The notes beneath the pieces are model-generated. The model saw nothing but the letters and a program-made list of their open reading frames with translations. It was not told the origin of the DNA and ran no database searches. A stretch of DNA of 64,000 nt, from positions 64,494,716-64,558,715 of the forward strand of contig NC_081831.1 in assembly GCF_030867095.1 (NCBI RefSeq). The letters run 5' to 3'. Source of the stretch: Alligator mississippiensis (lineage: Eukaryota > Chordata > Crocodylia > Alligatoridae). This document shows positions 21,380-33,955 of this stretch, piece after piece (the first letter of the stretch is position 1; each line of letters opens with the position of its first letter). The translations under genes were made by a program, and so were the position numbers.

Positions 21380-23325
21380 CAACTCCAATAACTCACAAAG
21401 AAGATCAGACAACATGTGTCAGAATGTATGCAGTTGCAGCGACTGTGGATGAAAAGCTGGAAGATTAAATTCTCAGCCACCTGTTCTATCAGGACAGGTC
21501 AATATGGTGCCTATGGAGCAATTATACTTTTCTCCAAAGCATCCATCACTGGCCAGAGTTGGAGATAAGATGAACAACATGAGATTTCTTTGTTTTTTTA
21601 TGTCACATACAGGGTTTCCATGGAGTCCTTTAGAAATACCAGAAAATCTCTTTGGTTCATGACTCTAAGGTCTTGCACTCAGACTCCTTTAACTCAGCAT
21701 CATGAAGTATGCAGGTAGAGCTGTCTCTGCTCCTTGGGACACTCTGCTGCGCACAGTTTGCTCAGTCACTTTCAAGAGAATCCTTTATTCTGTCATTCAC
21801 AAGTATATGTCTTTTTTCATGCTTTCACATTGACAGGTAAGGCCTGTTCTTTCCATTTCCACCAAGACTGCAGTGGAAGAAAAATTACAGCAATAAGTCT
21901 TCAACAGGTGCTGTCAGCACTCTGACACCTGCTGTACTCTTGGGGGGTGCCAAATTGCAAGGACAAACCTACTCTTCTGAATTTTGATTGAATTGTGTCA
22001 ATGTGATGAGCACAGATTCCCTAATGTCTCTCACAGTGGCAGGATTGTCTGCTGAAAAAGCAGCAAAGGTTGCCAGCTGGAACGACTGGTGGTTTTTTGT
22101 CACTTATTCATCAGGCAAATCCAAAATGCTTTCAGCAATCTCGGAACATCACTCTGGCATGTCCTGCAATGTAACTACATCCATTCTTATCCATGTGTTA
22201 ATAAATCAGTCGGTCTTTAGGAACAGGAGAAAGACTTCATACTTCAGTCGCATTTATTTTTGCTAGGATCAATATATTTGTTGCATTGATCCACAAACAA
22301 AGCAGCTGCACTTTTTCATTAGGATTCCTCATGATTTCCCAGTCTTTCCAAAGCATCTTTGCTGTTGTCTTTTCATTAGTTTTTTGACCAGAGGAAAACT
22401 CTCCTCAGTGGAAATGTGTGATATGTTGTGCCCAGAGAATAAAAATTAGAGAGTTTAGCCTAAAACTCAGATAGGGAATGCCTAACAATAGTATGAAAAG
22501 ATTGCATCTCAAAAACTATGATATTTGTGAATAATGTACTTCAGTCTGAGTCTTGTAAAGACTCCTCACCAATTGCTCATCTGGATTATGCTGATGTTTT
22601 TCAAGGAAAGACCTTTCCTCTCCCCCCAAATATTATTTTTCACCAAGGATAAAGCCCAGGGTATTTTGCCCTTGATGGAAATCATACTAGGCCGTCTCCT
22701 GTAAGGGCACATATCTTCAATCTCAGCTTTCACAATCAAGCCTCCTGGTATCATTTGGATTTGTGTTAGTGCTGCCAAAAGATTAGACTAGATTAGATTA
22801 GTCAACCATAAAGACAGATATGTAGACAGGCAGGTAGGCAAACTCCACTCCTCAGTCTTGTGCAAGATCTAAGTACTGTAAATGGGGTTGGGCAGGAACA
22901 CTTCAGGGGAGGAGAATAAAATACCATCTACCCATACCTACAATCTTGTGCAGAGTATCTGGGCATGTGCTCTACTGGCATGGGAATGAAACTGGGTCCA
23001 AAGATAACTTCATCCTCTGGATCTGTGTACTGCCCGATCCACTTAGTGCTTCTTCTCCAGGCCTCTCCTCAGAATGTCCCCTGTGCAGAAAACAGACTGT
23101 TATCCTTGAGTAGCCTCCTCTTGTATTCTCCTTATTTGACACTCAGAAAACTGACCCTGGAGGTCTGGAGGGGATTGGAAGTTAAAAAATGATTAATACA
23201 AGACATGTTTTTGGAAGAGCTACTGGGAAAGTTCTAGGAGTTGGAAATGGTTCTTAAAAATATTTTGTGCACACAACTTTCATAAAACAAGGCTTTATGT
23301 GCCACGTGCCAGCTACAAATGAAGG
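21380..23325. other. Unique intergenic DNA, no gene seen
   Basis: No gene recognised. A short TTAGACTAGATTAGATTAG run sits at 22782-22800. Confidence 0.5.
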
Positions 23326-23329
23326 TATT

Positions 23330-23388
23330 CATAGACTTTATAGCCATTAGGGCTGGAAGGGACCTCAGGAGATCATCGAGATACTACT
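23330..23388 (-). mobile_element. CR1 3' end remnant
   Basis: TCATAGACTTTATAGCC followed by GGCTGGAAGGGACCTCAGG is the reverse complement of a CR1 terminus with one degenerate tail repeat. Only the last 60 bp remain. Confidence 0.75.
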
Positions 23389-23389
23389 G

Positions 23390-25640
23390 TATAAAAATAA
23401 GTGGATGAGATGGAGTAGTTTTTATCAGAGTTATAAACCTCCTGCGAAATAAGAATGACAAGGGATATCCGCACAAATCTCTACTACTGCCAGGTGAAAA
23501 AATGCTTGAACTAATGCAACTGATTCTACTACAATATCACAGTCAAATATAATTGTTCCTGTCTGCTTCCAGTCTGTGAATGCATCAGAACTGTGATATG
23601 TCTATGCTGGTGAGAAAGGAAGCAAGTACCGCTTGGCAGTGTGCGTGTCACTTTTGCCTTTAGCTGACTGAGGACTCTAACTATGTGAAACCATTAAGTA
23701 AATTGAATGTGCTGCTAAAATCCAATGCAACACGTTTGAAAACGTTTCCTTATAAGGCCCAACCTTGCAGTCCTTCCCTTGGTGAAACTCCCAATGGAAA
23801 CCTAGAGTCAGACAAGGACTTATTCTGACATCACTTGTTTCATTTGCCCTTAAATCTTAAAAGTGAAATTCTGCTCTGAAAAGTGATTCTATTAAAACAG
23901 CATTAGCCCACATGTTCTCATCTTAGGAGCGAAAGTCTTCTATAACAGCTCCTATCCTGAGACCTGAAAGTCAAGCTGAGTTCTTTAGCCAGTACTTAAA
24001 CATCCACCACTAACAAGGATTTTGCAGCTACATTCTGCCCTTCACTAGACCCATGAAACCCTGTGACACTGGCAGGGCTGCACAGGTATGGCTGAAGGCA
24101 GAGTGTGTCCCTGTAATTGGGACCTTGTTAGCAATTCCATCAGCTGCAAAGGAGAGAATGGAATCCAGACCCTTTTCTCAATGGTTGTGCAAAGCTGAAG
24201 GGAAAAAAGTAGTACAACCTGATTCATGTCAGCAACATGAGCAGATATGACCCTGAACACATACAGGGAGCAACTCTCTTGAGTAAGAAGCTGCTTTTTT
24301 TACAATCAGTTTTCAGAGAAGAACTGTTCTTTAGCATATGCCTGCGACTTGACAGACCTGCCAACCGCTGATACTATGAGCTAGAAATGGCTCATTGCAT
24401 TTTTGCACTGATTCTGCAGTAGATTTTTTTTTAAATAAGATTTATTTATCTTGTGAATCAGGATCAAGACATATGGATTGCTTGCTGTGTAATGAAAACT
24501 TTTGTTTGTATTTGTGCATCAGTCAGCAGAGCTAATATACAAAAACTGTGTTTATAAAAGATTTTTTGTGATGCTTAGAACTGTTATTTGAAGTGGCACT
24601 GTTTGTGAATGATAAGATAAATCCATAGACAAAGGACTGAGAGCAAATTCCATTCAATGTTTCCTGCTAGGGCTTCCTTTTCTTACAGACCTTCAAAAGA
24701 GAAGGCTTACAGTTTTGTTACATCCAGTGCTTGCTAACATTTCGGATCCAGGTTTGGAAATCTGAGCAACTATCTTTATTGCCATCCATTCCATGGTCTG
24801 CCCTTCCTGTTTTCCAAAAACAAAATGTTATATTTATTTTGAAAGATGGGATATCCTGTTTGAAGACTTAAAAAAAAAATAAGACCCACACAGAGACTGG
24901 GACCTCAAATGCTACTTCCTGTCTCCTCGATGAAATAAAAAAAACTGTTCTAAGTAAAGAAGGAAATATGGCAGGAAAAAAATGTTTAAAAGTAAAGGTC
25001 AATGCAGTTCTTGAAAAAGAATAGTACGTGTTATTTTTTTAAAGGGAAGTTTCCAAGTACTTCATGTAAGAGCACCTTTTCAATGTTAGACCTATTTTAC
25101 TAGACCTATTCTGAGTACTGTAGCACTCAGTCTCAGTCAGAGACCAGGAACCCATTGTGCTGGGAACTGTATAAACACAGAATGAAAATACGTTCTTACT
25201 CCATTTCCCTTACATAATTTTTTAAAAACTTTTAAAATATGAAAAATATACTGATCCCTAATGGTGACCTTCCCAGATAGGTGTCTTTTAAGCATGGTGT
25301 CACAAGAAACTCTAAATTTTAAATTATTGCGAAATTGCCATATGTCACTAGATTTTAATAGTCTACAAGTAGTAGTTTCTGAGTGAGAAGTCTAATAAGT
25401 CTTGAGACCAGAAAAGAAAGGCTAAAAGAAGAATTCTCTCAAAATATCTTCAGAAAATGGCACTACAGATGCTATGTACATCTCTCAACGTTTTCCATAT
25501 TAGATGTGGTTAGTTTTAAAAAAAGACAGAAAGATGTGAGGCAAAGATCTTTATGGGTTTTGGTGATTTTTTAGGGGGGGACCAACTGCATGGTTGGTAT
25601 AGACTTATACAAGCTTTTGCATGTAGTGCATGTAGTGTTT
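23390..25640. other. Unique intergenic DNA, no gene seen
   Basis: No gene recognised. A fragment near 25145-25200 (CCATTGTGCTGGGAACTGTA) weakly resembles the L2-like sequence at 25985. Confidence 0.5.
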
Positions 25641-25654
25641 AAGTCCACCTCAAG

Positions 25655-25735
25655 TATGTCGTTAGCCAATAAAAGATATCACCCACAAAAATCTAGCATA
25701 TTTTCTGGACCATCACAGCTACAACATCACTCAGA
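25655..25735. repeat. Fragment of a dispersed family shared with 46913-47062
   Basis: GCCAATAAAAGATATCACCC is followed after about 35 bp by GGACCATCACAGCTACAACA. The same two words in the same order and similar spacing occur at 46984-47055. This family is widespread in sauropsid genomes in my recollection; I cannot assign its class. Confidence 0.5.
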
Positions 25736-25984
25736 CACTACTAAAAAGAGATTTTTTTTTCTGACTGGCAGCCCTGCAAACTTAGGCTTCACTCATAAAG
25801 GAAATGGGGTAATTGTCTTCTTACTCTATCATCACCAGCAATGGAAATTCTGAAGGAAAAATAAGCTCCTTAGTTGTATCTATGGAATCCCTCTATTCTC
25901 AGATTAGACCAACGGTTCCACCTCTTCAGCTCCACATTGATTCACCTATGGATCACATCTGGTGCAGGTGAAGTTTTCAGAATA

Positions 25985-26110
25985 CACCAGGGTGCCCATT
26001 AAAATTAGGACCCCATTGTGCAAGGCACTGCACACACAAAAAATACTTTCTCTGCCTCAAAGAGCTTGCAGTGTAAATAGGGACAGAACATAAAGTGGGG
26101 AGAAAGAGGC
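25985..26110. repeat. L2-like LINE 3' fragment
   Basis: CCCCATTGTGCAAGGCACTG, then CAAAGAGCTTGCAGTGTAAA, are words found in the 3' region of ancient L2/CR1-group LINEs. It is short and diverged. Confidence 0.4.
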
Positions 26111-27274
26111 AGATGAGGGAGAAGGTACACAGAACAGAAAGCCATAAATATTAGAGACATGTTTGACTTGTGGGCTTTCTGATCTTTGAGGAAATACATA
26201 AATTAAGTAAATGAAAGCAAACTTGTACTAGCTCATCCTGCAATGAGTGAAATGTAATTTGGCTGTATAAAAGCAGTTACTGTGGAGTAGCTGATGTGCT
26301 GTAAATCCTCACCCTTGTTTGCCTTGTGGTATCTTGTTTATGTGTCCATGGACTCAGTGCAAAAACTATACTTGAAGGTTGCAACCTGGGGACAGCAGGT
26401 TGTAATATCAGGCTCTGCTAAGGCTTCTGCCCTGGATGTTCAAGAAGGAGTTTGGTATATGAAGTGGAGCCAGACGGCAGAAAAAACCTTTGGAGTTGAC
26501 AAAAAAATTCTTTAACTCGCTGAGCACATCTACACAAGATACATTACTGCACGGTTGCCTAATTTGCTGTGCAGTAAGCACGTGCCTCTGCATGTGAGTG
26601 CAGTTACGGCACAGTAAATTCCCTTAATCACATTTAAATTCATTGCCTGCAAATGCATGTAGCAAATTTAAGCATGATTAGCTAATGTGCAGTAACACAC
26701 ATGTAGACACAACCCAGCAACAAGTTTGCTGCCGGATCTGCCCAGTCATTAGGGGGCCAGTCAGAGGCCAGCTCCAAGGCTAGTGGCAGGGAGTCTCCCC
26801 TGCTCCAGGGCCGGACTGCCTCTCTGGCAGTCCCCGTCTGCAGGCTATAAAAGCCAGCAGCCATTTTCTGCCCTGAGGTACACACCACAGGAGTCTGAGG
26901 GTGCTGCAGGCCTTGTGTGTCCCCCTGGGCAGGCCACAGCCCTGCTAAACCTTCCTCCCATCACCCCAGAGGTGCTGCTCAGCCTGTGACTGCTGGCTGC
27001 AGCTTGCAGCAGCCTCTGGTCAGGCCTGCCAGCCCCCAGGGCCACCTGCAGCCAGGTCAATGCAGGTCACCTCCCTGCTGCAAGGCATAGCCTCAGCCAT
27101 GTGGCTCCCAGTCCCATGCCGTGCCCCTGTGCTGGGTGCTACTGGCAGCTGCCCATAGCCAGCAGCAGTGGGACAGCCACGCAAGGCACCAGAGAGCCAG
27201 CACAGGACCCACCATGTCTTCCTCGTCCTCCTTGTCCAGGCCTGCCCCCACCTGCATGTGCACGTCTGTGCCAT

Positions 27275-29330
27275 CCACCCAAACTGGACCCAGGAAGAGG
27301 TTTGTGACCACGTGGTGCTCTGAGGCAACATGGAGGTGCAGAGGCAGTTTGAGAAGGGTGGGCACTCGAATGCCCACATTTATGAGGTCTTATCCAGCAG
27401 GATGCTGGAGTGTGGGCACTCCCGACTGGTGTGGCAGTGCCATGTGAAGGCCTTGCGGACACAGTGGGTGGCCATGACTGACCACAATCATCAGTCCAGC
27501 TGTGCCCATAAGACCATGTCCTTTATGCAGCAGTTGACCAATATTTTGGAACCTTGGGACCCAGGCCACAGCTGTGCGATTTACACCAACATGGGCGACT
27601 GGCCCAAGCCCTCGCCCTGCCCTGACCCCTCCGGTGACACATCACCAGAGGAGGGACCCTTCCTTGGGCATTGAATATCCTGCCCCACTCAGCTCTCTGG
27701 CTGCTTGATCCACTAGCAGCTTGGGGAGCCCTGGCCAATGGCTTCCTCACCAGCTCTGCAGCCCCAGACCACACCACAAATGGCCAGCTATGACACCGCT
27801 GGCCATCAGCAGACCAGCTCCTCCCTGGGGGGGGCCCTGGCCAGTCACCTGCACTGTGTGAACCTCAGGCCAAGGACACCGGGTGCAGCTGGACATCTTC
27901 AGCAAGGGGGAGGACTGCGCCGAGCCACCAGCCTCACTAGCCCTTGACATGTGGTAAGCCCCACATTAGCAGGGGGGCCCTCCCCTCCCCAACCCTGCCT
28001 CTGTCCCCACTCCCTGCCTGGCCTGTCCGTACTCCCCCAGCCCTGGGTTCCCCCCCACAGCATGCAGTGTCGGGACACAATGCAAAATTTTATTGTGCAG
28101 TCCGTGCCCTTGCAGTTGGGTGGCCACAGGCATCTCACACCCCAAGGAAGGCATCAATGTCAGTGGTGATATCTTCCTCAGCAGCAGGGGGCAGGGACAT
28201 GTAGTGCTGCCACAGGTAGCCCTTCAGGTGGTAGCAGAGGTTGTGGGACAGCCTGAGCTTGCTCCCCATGCTGTCATAGTTCATGGTCCCATACTAGGTG
28301 TGCAGGTTCACCTGGGGTACCAGGAGGATCAGCAGCAGCAGAGCACAGTGGGTTGGGCACCCCTCAGCCTGCCCAAACAGCTCATTTAGCACCGGCTGGG
28401 GCACACACAGCAGGAGCACACTCAGGGAGCAGCAGTGGCAAAGGAGGGAGCCAGCCCTGGGGCACCTCCTCAGAGAAGACCTCTGCAGGGAGGGCAGGGG
28501 CACAGCCAGTTCCTCATTCCAGTTGTCCAGGAGCCCTGCATGCCCTGAGCCCAGGCACTATAGGCTAGCAGCAGCACAGGAGGGTGGATGACTTGCAATT
28601 GCAGAGGGAGGGAGCAGGGTCTGGAGCCACAGCAGCAGGTGCTGCTGGAAGCCTGGCCTGTCCCACCCTGGGAACAGTTCTGGGGAGGCAGGCTTCCTGA
28701 CGCAGGCACCCAGCAGGCCACCAGCCCAAGGGAGCATGCAGGGGTGGGGGCTTACCCGGCAGCTGCCTGGCCCCACTTACCATGGTCCCTAGGCACCCAT
28801 GCATGACCAACCCCAGATCTGAGGCTGGACAGCACACGGGCCCTGGTGCAGAGCATCTTATCTCTGAAATTTTCCAAACTCTCACAAAAGACTTCCATCT
28901 CCTGCTCTGCAGGGTCTGCATCTGAACATGGGGGAAATGCTGCAGCAGACAGTGGGGATGCTGGATCAGGGATACCGCCGCAGGGCATCAGGGCCCTCCG
29001 GATGTGCCAGCTGCACCAGATATGCCATCTGCACCAGATGTTCACTCAAGACCAGGCCCCCCTCCTCCAGCAGCTGGTGGAGGTGCCTGCAGAGAGAGTG
29101 GTGGATGTACAGGTCTGGTGCCAAGAGAAACTGACTCTCCAGGAGAGGTGGCACCAGGAGTACATTGCCTAAGAGACTGCCTGGGAGGAGGCGTGGGACC
29201 AGGAAGAGTGCAAGTACCAGGCTGAGCTCCTAGCCCTGGAGTGTAAGCGCATCCAGGTGTTGTGGGAGCAAAATGCCATCCTGGGCCAGGCAGTGGAGGC
29301 CACACATGATAACCACCAGTCCCTAGACAC
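27275..29330 (+). pseudogene. Harbinger Myb/SANT-like protein gene, broken
   Basis: In this superfamily the second protein is a Myb/SANT (trihelix-like) factor that binds the element and helps bring the transposase to DNA. The domain starts at about 27280 with NWTQEEVCDHVVL, is interrupted by an in-frame TGA at 27321-27323, and continues as MEVQRQFEKGGHSNAHIYEV and WQCHVKALRTQWVAMTDHN to about 27490. The three-helix pattern, the leading Trp and the VKxLR box are visible. About 1.2 kb downstream, 28990-29320 encodes a charged, Gln/Glu-rich region (PLLQQLVEV, QEKLTLQERWHQEY, then an in-frame stop) that looks like the family's C-terminal coiled coil. The two parts may be exons of one gene or may be separated by decay; the 27690-28860 stretch is not understood. 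Confidence 0.7.
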
Positions 29331-29799
29331 TGTCCTGGGCCTGGCAGTCTCGTGTGTGCCGCCTACTGCCTGGCTCCTACTCTTAGCCCCAAAGACTGTC
29401 TGGAGCCCCCAGCCCAGCCCCTGCCCTGGGCCCACTGCCACCTGCCTGGACCCAGCCCCATCTCTCATCCTAGCTCCATATGGATGTGGAGCCAGGGGTG
29501 CCTGGAGCAGTGCTGGGACTGGACACTGGCCCTGCTGGGTCTGGACTCCAGCCAGAGAGGGAGCTGTCCAGCCCGGGGGAGCATCAGTTGCCATTGCTCT
29601 TGGGCAAACCCCCACCCTCCATGGTGACCGCGGGCCCCAGACCCATAGAGGAATGGCAAGAGGCCAGAGGAATGGCAAGAGGGCCGCCTACCCCTGGGCT
29701 CTGCTCCCTAGGTGCCCCAACCTCACAGCCTCCCATTCTGGGACACAAAAACACAGACTCTTGTAAATATTTTTGAAACTGGAAAGAGAGGTTTTTATT

Positions 29800-31040
29800 G
29801 TTGGTGGATGGGGAGGGTGGTGGAGGGACTCTTTGTTGGGAAGGGAGGGGTAAAGTGGGACTTAATGTGTTGAAGGGAGAAGAATGAGTGGTGCAAACTG
29901 TGAAGGTGTTCTTTGGATCTATGCCTGGCACGAGAGTGGTGCCGGCAGTGGGCAGAGGGTAGGGGCTTTGTGGGCAGTGGGCTAGAGGAGGGAGTGCTGC
30001 AGGAGGTGGTCCACCAGAGCTTCCTGCACCCAGTGCCCTGGCCCCCACTGGCAGGTGCATAGCTTGCCTGGATCCACACAGTGGGATGGATCCACTGCTG
30101 CCACTGCTGCCACAGCTCATGCTCATACTGCCAGGCCACCTCCACCCACCATGCCTCCTTTGCCCAGACCTTGCAAAACAACTGTCCCTGGGCCTCGCAT
30201 ATATTGTACAGTACACAGGCTGTGATGATAAGCTGGAGGAGGTTGTTCTTGACCACTTCAAGGCGGGCAGTAAGGGAGTGCCAACGGCCCCTGAGACAGC
30301 CAGAGGTGTATTCAACTAGCACACAGGTCCAGCCCAGGCACTGATTAAAGAGGCCCTGGTGAGGGTCCAGGGGGCCAGTGTAGGGCCTCATCAGCCAGAG
30401 TAGGAGTAGGTACGGAGGATCCCTGATGAACAGGGGTGGGACACCCAGCTATACATCTGTCACTTCTGGTGTGAAGCATCCGCTCTATACTAGTGCAGCC
30501 AGTCCAGTTTTGGAACATCCAGGTGTCATATGCACTGTCCACCCAGCCAGCACTGATGTGCATGAACATACCCCAGTGGACCACGACCACCTACAGAACC
30601 ATGGAGTGGAACCCCCTGCAGCTAAAATAGGGCCAGTCTCCATGGGGCGGGCATGTCACCGGTATGTGGGTGCCATCCAGGACCCTGATATACTGGGGGA
30701 ACCCCTAGTGCATGGAACCCTGCCACCACCACCTGGGGGTCGCAAGCATGGAGGATAGTGTCCACCAGCATGTCCTGGAGAGTGCCGCACACCTTCAGGA
30801 TGGCCTTGCCCATGCCAAACAAGTGCCCCACATACCACAGGCTGGCAGGCATGGCAAGCTTGAGCAGCACCAGGACCAGGCAGGTGTCAGCAGGAAGGGC
30901 CAGGTGCATGCCAGTGTCCTGGTGCTCCAGGTGGGGCCAGAGCTGGTGAAGCAGGTCTGCAAAGGCCTCAATCCTCATTCTAAAGGCATCAATTCACTGC
31001 TCATCATTTCAGTTATGGTGCACCAGGTGCTGCCACCATT
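29800..31040 (-). pseudogene. Harbinger DDE transposase, one catalytic Asp lost
   Basis: HARBI1-type transposases are DDE nucleases that cut and rejoin the element at 3-bp targets. Reading the - strand, the N-terminal part is open at 30978-30622 (MRIEAFADLLHQLWPHLEHQ, then the LWYVGHLFGMGKA helix-turn-helix-like box). A frameshift follows. In the next frame LDGTHIP holds the first catalytic Asp (codon at 30675-30677), followed by an in-frame TAG at 30591-30593. The second catalytic position, usually VVDHxG, reads VVVHWG (codon 30579-30581 GTC), an Asp to Val change. The third acidic residue survives as Glu in VEYTSGCLRGRW (30311-30313), and VLYNICE follows. The frame between is again shifted. 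The enzyme cannot be active from this copy. Confidence 0.85.
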
Positions 31041-31682
31041 GCTGACTGGCATGGTAGGCCCAGAAGCGGTGGGGCAAGAGACCCTGGAGGGTGATGATGG
31101 CCAAGCAATGGCCTCCTGGAGCACCTTGTTGGCATCACTGGCAGTGCACTAATGGTGGGGGCTCTGGGAGGGCATGCAGCAGGCAGGCAGGCAGTCACTG
31201 CGTGAGGGGGAAACTGGTGGGGTGAGCCATTGGTCAGAATGGTGGGCCAGCAGGGTGAGCGAGGCAACCAGCAGGATTGAGGGACCCTGTTCCTCACTGT
31301 GAGGGTCAGGGTCGGGGGGAGCCATAGTGCAGGGACACAGAGCAGGCACAAACACAGCTGCCATGTGCTCCCTCTGTATGTGCCACGCCGGTCCTCTGTG
31401 CTCAGGAACTGGCTACCCAGAAAGCACAGAGCGGGGTTGGGTTTCAAAGATGGCTTCCAAGTGCTGGAAGCTGGAGCTGGGCTCAAAAATGGCTTCCAGG
31501 TGCTGGCAGCTTCGACCAGAGCCTGAAGCTTCCTCCGGTGGCCACTGGAGCGCATGGCAGGGCTGGAGAGACCCGATGGCAAATTTGCTGCCACATCTCT
31601 GCACGTGTAGACACCTAGCAAATATCATTTACTGCACAGTAAATCTAGTCACACCTAAATGCATGTACAGACGTGTGCAATG

Positions 31683-32270
31683 AGAAGGAAGGTGTTCTTA
31701 AAAAGAGTCTGTTTACCTGGGCAGCTGAATTCCAGTATTCCATCACACACTTGTCAATGTTCACTGTCCTTCCAACCCCAACCCTAGCTCAAAAAATTGT
31801 GTGTGAAGGCTGGAAGCAGAAGCTATCTGTGAGAGACAGAGAGAAGATATTAAATTACATCTCGTCATTAACTGAAGCAGTTTAGTCTGAGACAAAGAAA
31901 GGAAAAAAATGCACAATTCATTGTAATGTGTTAGGAATGAACACTCTGAAAATGTGACCCTTCCCACACTGTCAATTCATCCAGCCCGTTTAGGTCTTAA
32001 ACATGCCTCAAGCAGCTTTTTAGTCTGGGCTGGATCACTGTACAGATTCAGAATATTCTTGCCAGAAAAGGAATGACTTTTGGCTATGTCAGATTAAACG
32101 ATTGTGGACTGCAATATGCTGGTTTCCTAATACAAAACAACAAAACAACTGGGTGATATTCACAAGCTGGGTCCTAAAAACTTCTGAGAGAACTAGCTAT
32201 GATATCCATCAGATGGGAATGGAAGACCCTTTAATAGTTGCTTAATATCTGAATAGCTGTGTAAGATAGA
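31683..32270. other. Unique intergenic DNA, no gene seen
   Basis: Nothing recognisable. Confidence 0.5.
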
Positions 32271-32274
32271 ACAC

Positions 32275-32640
32275 AGAAACAGAACCTAGTGGGTAGAGAG
32301 CAGAGGGTCATAACTCCTGAGTTACACTCCTGGCACAGGTACCAATTAACTCTGTGACCTTATGTAAATCCATAGGCCTCAGCTTTCCCATTTGCAAAGT
32401 CCCGTGTTGTAATGCTAGACTTACTCATGCCTGGAAATCTCTATGGAGGTTCTTGGATCCAAGATACTATGGAAGAGTCTGAGAGTTGATTGTGTTGTGT
32501 ATTTAACACTTTGGGAGGCTGACAATATGCACATGGCCTCTTTCACATGCTTGTAAAGTACTTCATGGTGCCTGGATTTAAGGTGCTATAAGGAGTGCAA
32601 AGTATAAGCAGTATTACCTGTGCAGTTAACCCTTGCGAGC
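32275..32640 (+). mobile_element. MIR-family SINE remnant
   Basis: The core CTGTGACCTTATGTAAATCC followed by GGCCTCAGCTTTCCCATTTG is the MIR pattern. The tail AAAGTACTTCATGGTGCCTG, then GGTGCTATAAGGAGTGCAAA, fits the 3' end of the same ancient SINE. It is well diverged, as expected for its age. Confidence 0.75.
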
Positions 32641-32999
32641 CTTCAGATGCATATGTATTGTTTTATACATGCAAATATCTGACCCAGTACAGGAAAGCAC
32701 TAGAGTCTTCCTGATGCATGATCTGTATTTATAAAACTAACATAGAATTACATGTTTGTGTTCAAACCACTGTGCTATTATCTACGTTCATGCTCTGGTT
32801 TCTGTACTTACCACCAAGGGCTAACATCCATAAACAGCCAAGAACACATCTGGAGAAAAAATTATGATTGGAACAGCCAGAGGTCTTCATTGGAATCTCC
32901 AAGTTTGTTTTGGGAAAGCTATACGGGTTTACTGACAACCAGCTTTTAACCCTACCTCCATTCTGAGCTGGGATGACTCCTCACCATCTAACACAGACT

Positions 33000-33352
33000 G
33001 AGATTTGATCTGGCCCACAGATGGGCAGCCACCAACTCACTGGATCTGGCCCACAGGTGGCCCGCAGCCAGAGCCACCATGTGGTGCCAGGCAGGCAAGA
33101 CTGATTCAGGCAGCAGCTGTGGGCCCAGGCAGGGATTTCGCTGCAGTGGTCATGCGGCAGCATCAGCTGTGGATGCTGTGGGCAGGGAGTCCTCATCTGG
33201 ATACATAGTTGAGTGTCGGAGTTCCTGGCAAACTACAGCTTTGGCCAGGTTCTGGAGGGAGAGGAGAGGGGAGAGACAAAGATGGATATGGTCCTCAACA
33301 GGTCCCCAAAACTCATTAAATGGCCCTCCACCTAAAATAATTGCCCACTCCT
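33000..33352. mobile_element. Probable hAT-like element, right end only
   Basis: The block is GC-rich, repeats GATCTGGCCCACAG (near 33006 and 33044) and ends TTGCCCACTCCTGCT. The reverse complement of that end, AGCAGGAGTGGGCAA, is the same kind of terminus as at 45602 and 17046. The left end is not clear. Confidence 0.5.
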
Positions 33353-33534
33353 GCTCTAACGTAAATGGCTCATTGCTAAGTGTATCACAGAGGGTAACTC
33401 ATGAATTGAAACCACTATCCACCAGAAGCAGCCCTTTCACCCCAGACACTGCATAGAACTAACAGTGCTGGCACAATAACTCTTTTTACTCCATGGTAGT
33501 CATGGCATTTCCTCCAGATAATGATGGCTCTTGA

Positions 33535-33955
33535 GAAATGGCTGCCATAGCAGCATTGAGCGCAGCTTAGTTGAGTGTGGCTCCAGCCACAAATGGCATA
33601 GATGGCACAGCGTGACCAGACAATGTGTGGGTCTCGGAAGATGCAACTTTCTCATTAAATCATGGGGCCTCTATGCAACTGACCGATGTGTTTGTCAGGA
33701 GAAGCAAACCATGGATCATCTTCTGAGATGCCCTGTAGCACCACAATGTACTCCACAAGATCTGACAACACCAACAGCAGAAGCGGTGGCCTGTGCAAAA
33801 TATTGGGAACAGACCATATAGAAAGATTGGATTGGAGACGCAATGAAGAAGTCACACAATGCCTTCTGATTTACTGCCACAGTGGCAATAGCTATATTAT
33901 GCTGGTTACAGACTTGAAACATCTATTATGTGACAAAGGACTGAGCTAGGTTGGG
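33535..33955 (+). pseudogene. LINE reverse-transcriptase C-terminal fragment, not CR1
   Basis: One open frame reads LGRCNFLIKSWGLY, then CVCQEKQTMDHLLRCP. The pattern GRCxxxLxxWGL-CxCxxxxQTxxHLLxxCP is the zinc-knuckle-like tail found C-terminal to the RT in several LINE groups. CR1 lacks it, so this is a different LINE. No RT palm motifs are present and only about 95 residues remain open. The 3' end is uncertain, near a TTTTGTGGCAAGGAAG word. Confidence 0.6.

Larger units (their letters stand above)
26522..31682. mobile_element. PIF/Harbinger DNA transposon, about 5.2 kb, both genes present but decayed
   Basis: The left end GAGCACATCTACACAAGATA and the reverse complement of the right end, GCACACGTCTGTACATGCA, are imperfect inverted repeats of the GCACRTCTACAC type. 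Subterminal TTTACTGCACAGTAAAT (near 31628) and other CAGTAA words are present at both sides. The core is GC-rich, unlike the AT-rich flanks. As is usual for this superfamily, it carries a Myb/SANT-like gene on one strand (27275-29330, +) and a DDE transposase on the other (31040-29800, -), transcribed towards each other. The exact 3-bp duplication could not be fixed. Much shorter elements with the same ends occur at 17018, 37388, 48129, 53504 and 56070. Confidence 0.88.

Noticed and set aside
22782..22800. GATTAGACTAGATTAGATTAG-like repeat as a telomere-type or regulatory array
   Set aside because: There are only three imperfect units; chance or minor slippage is enough.
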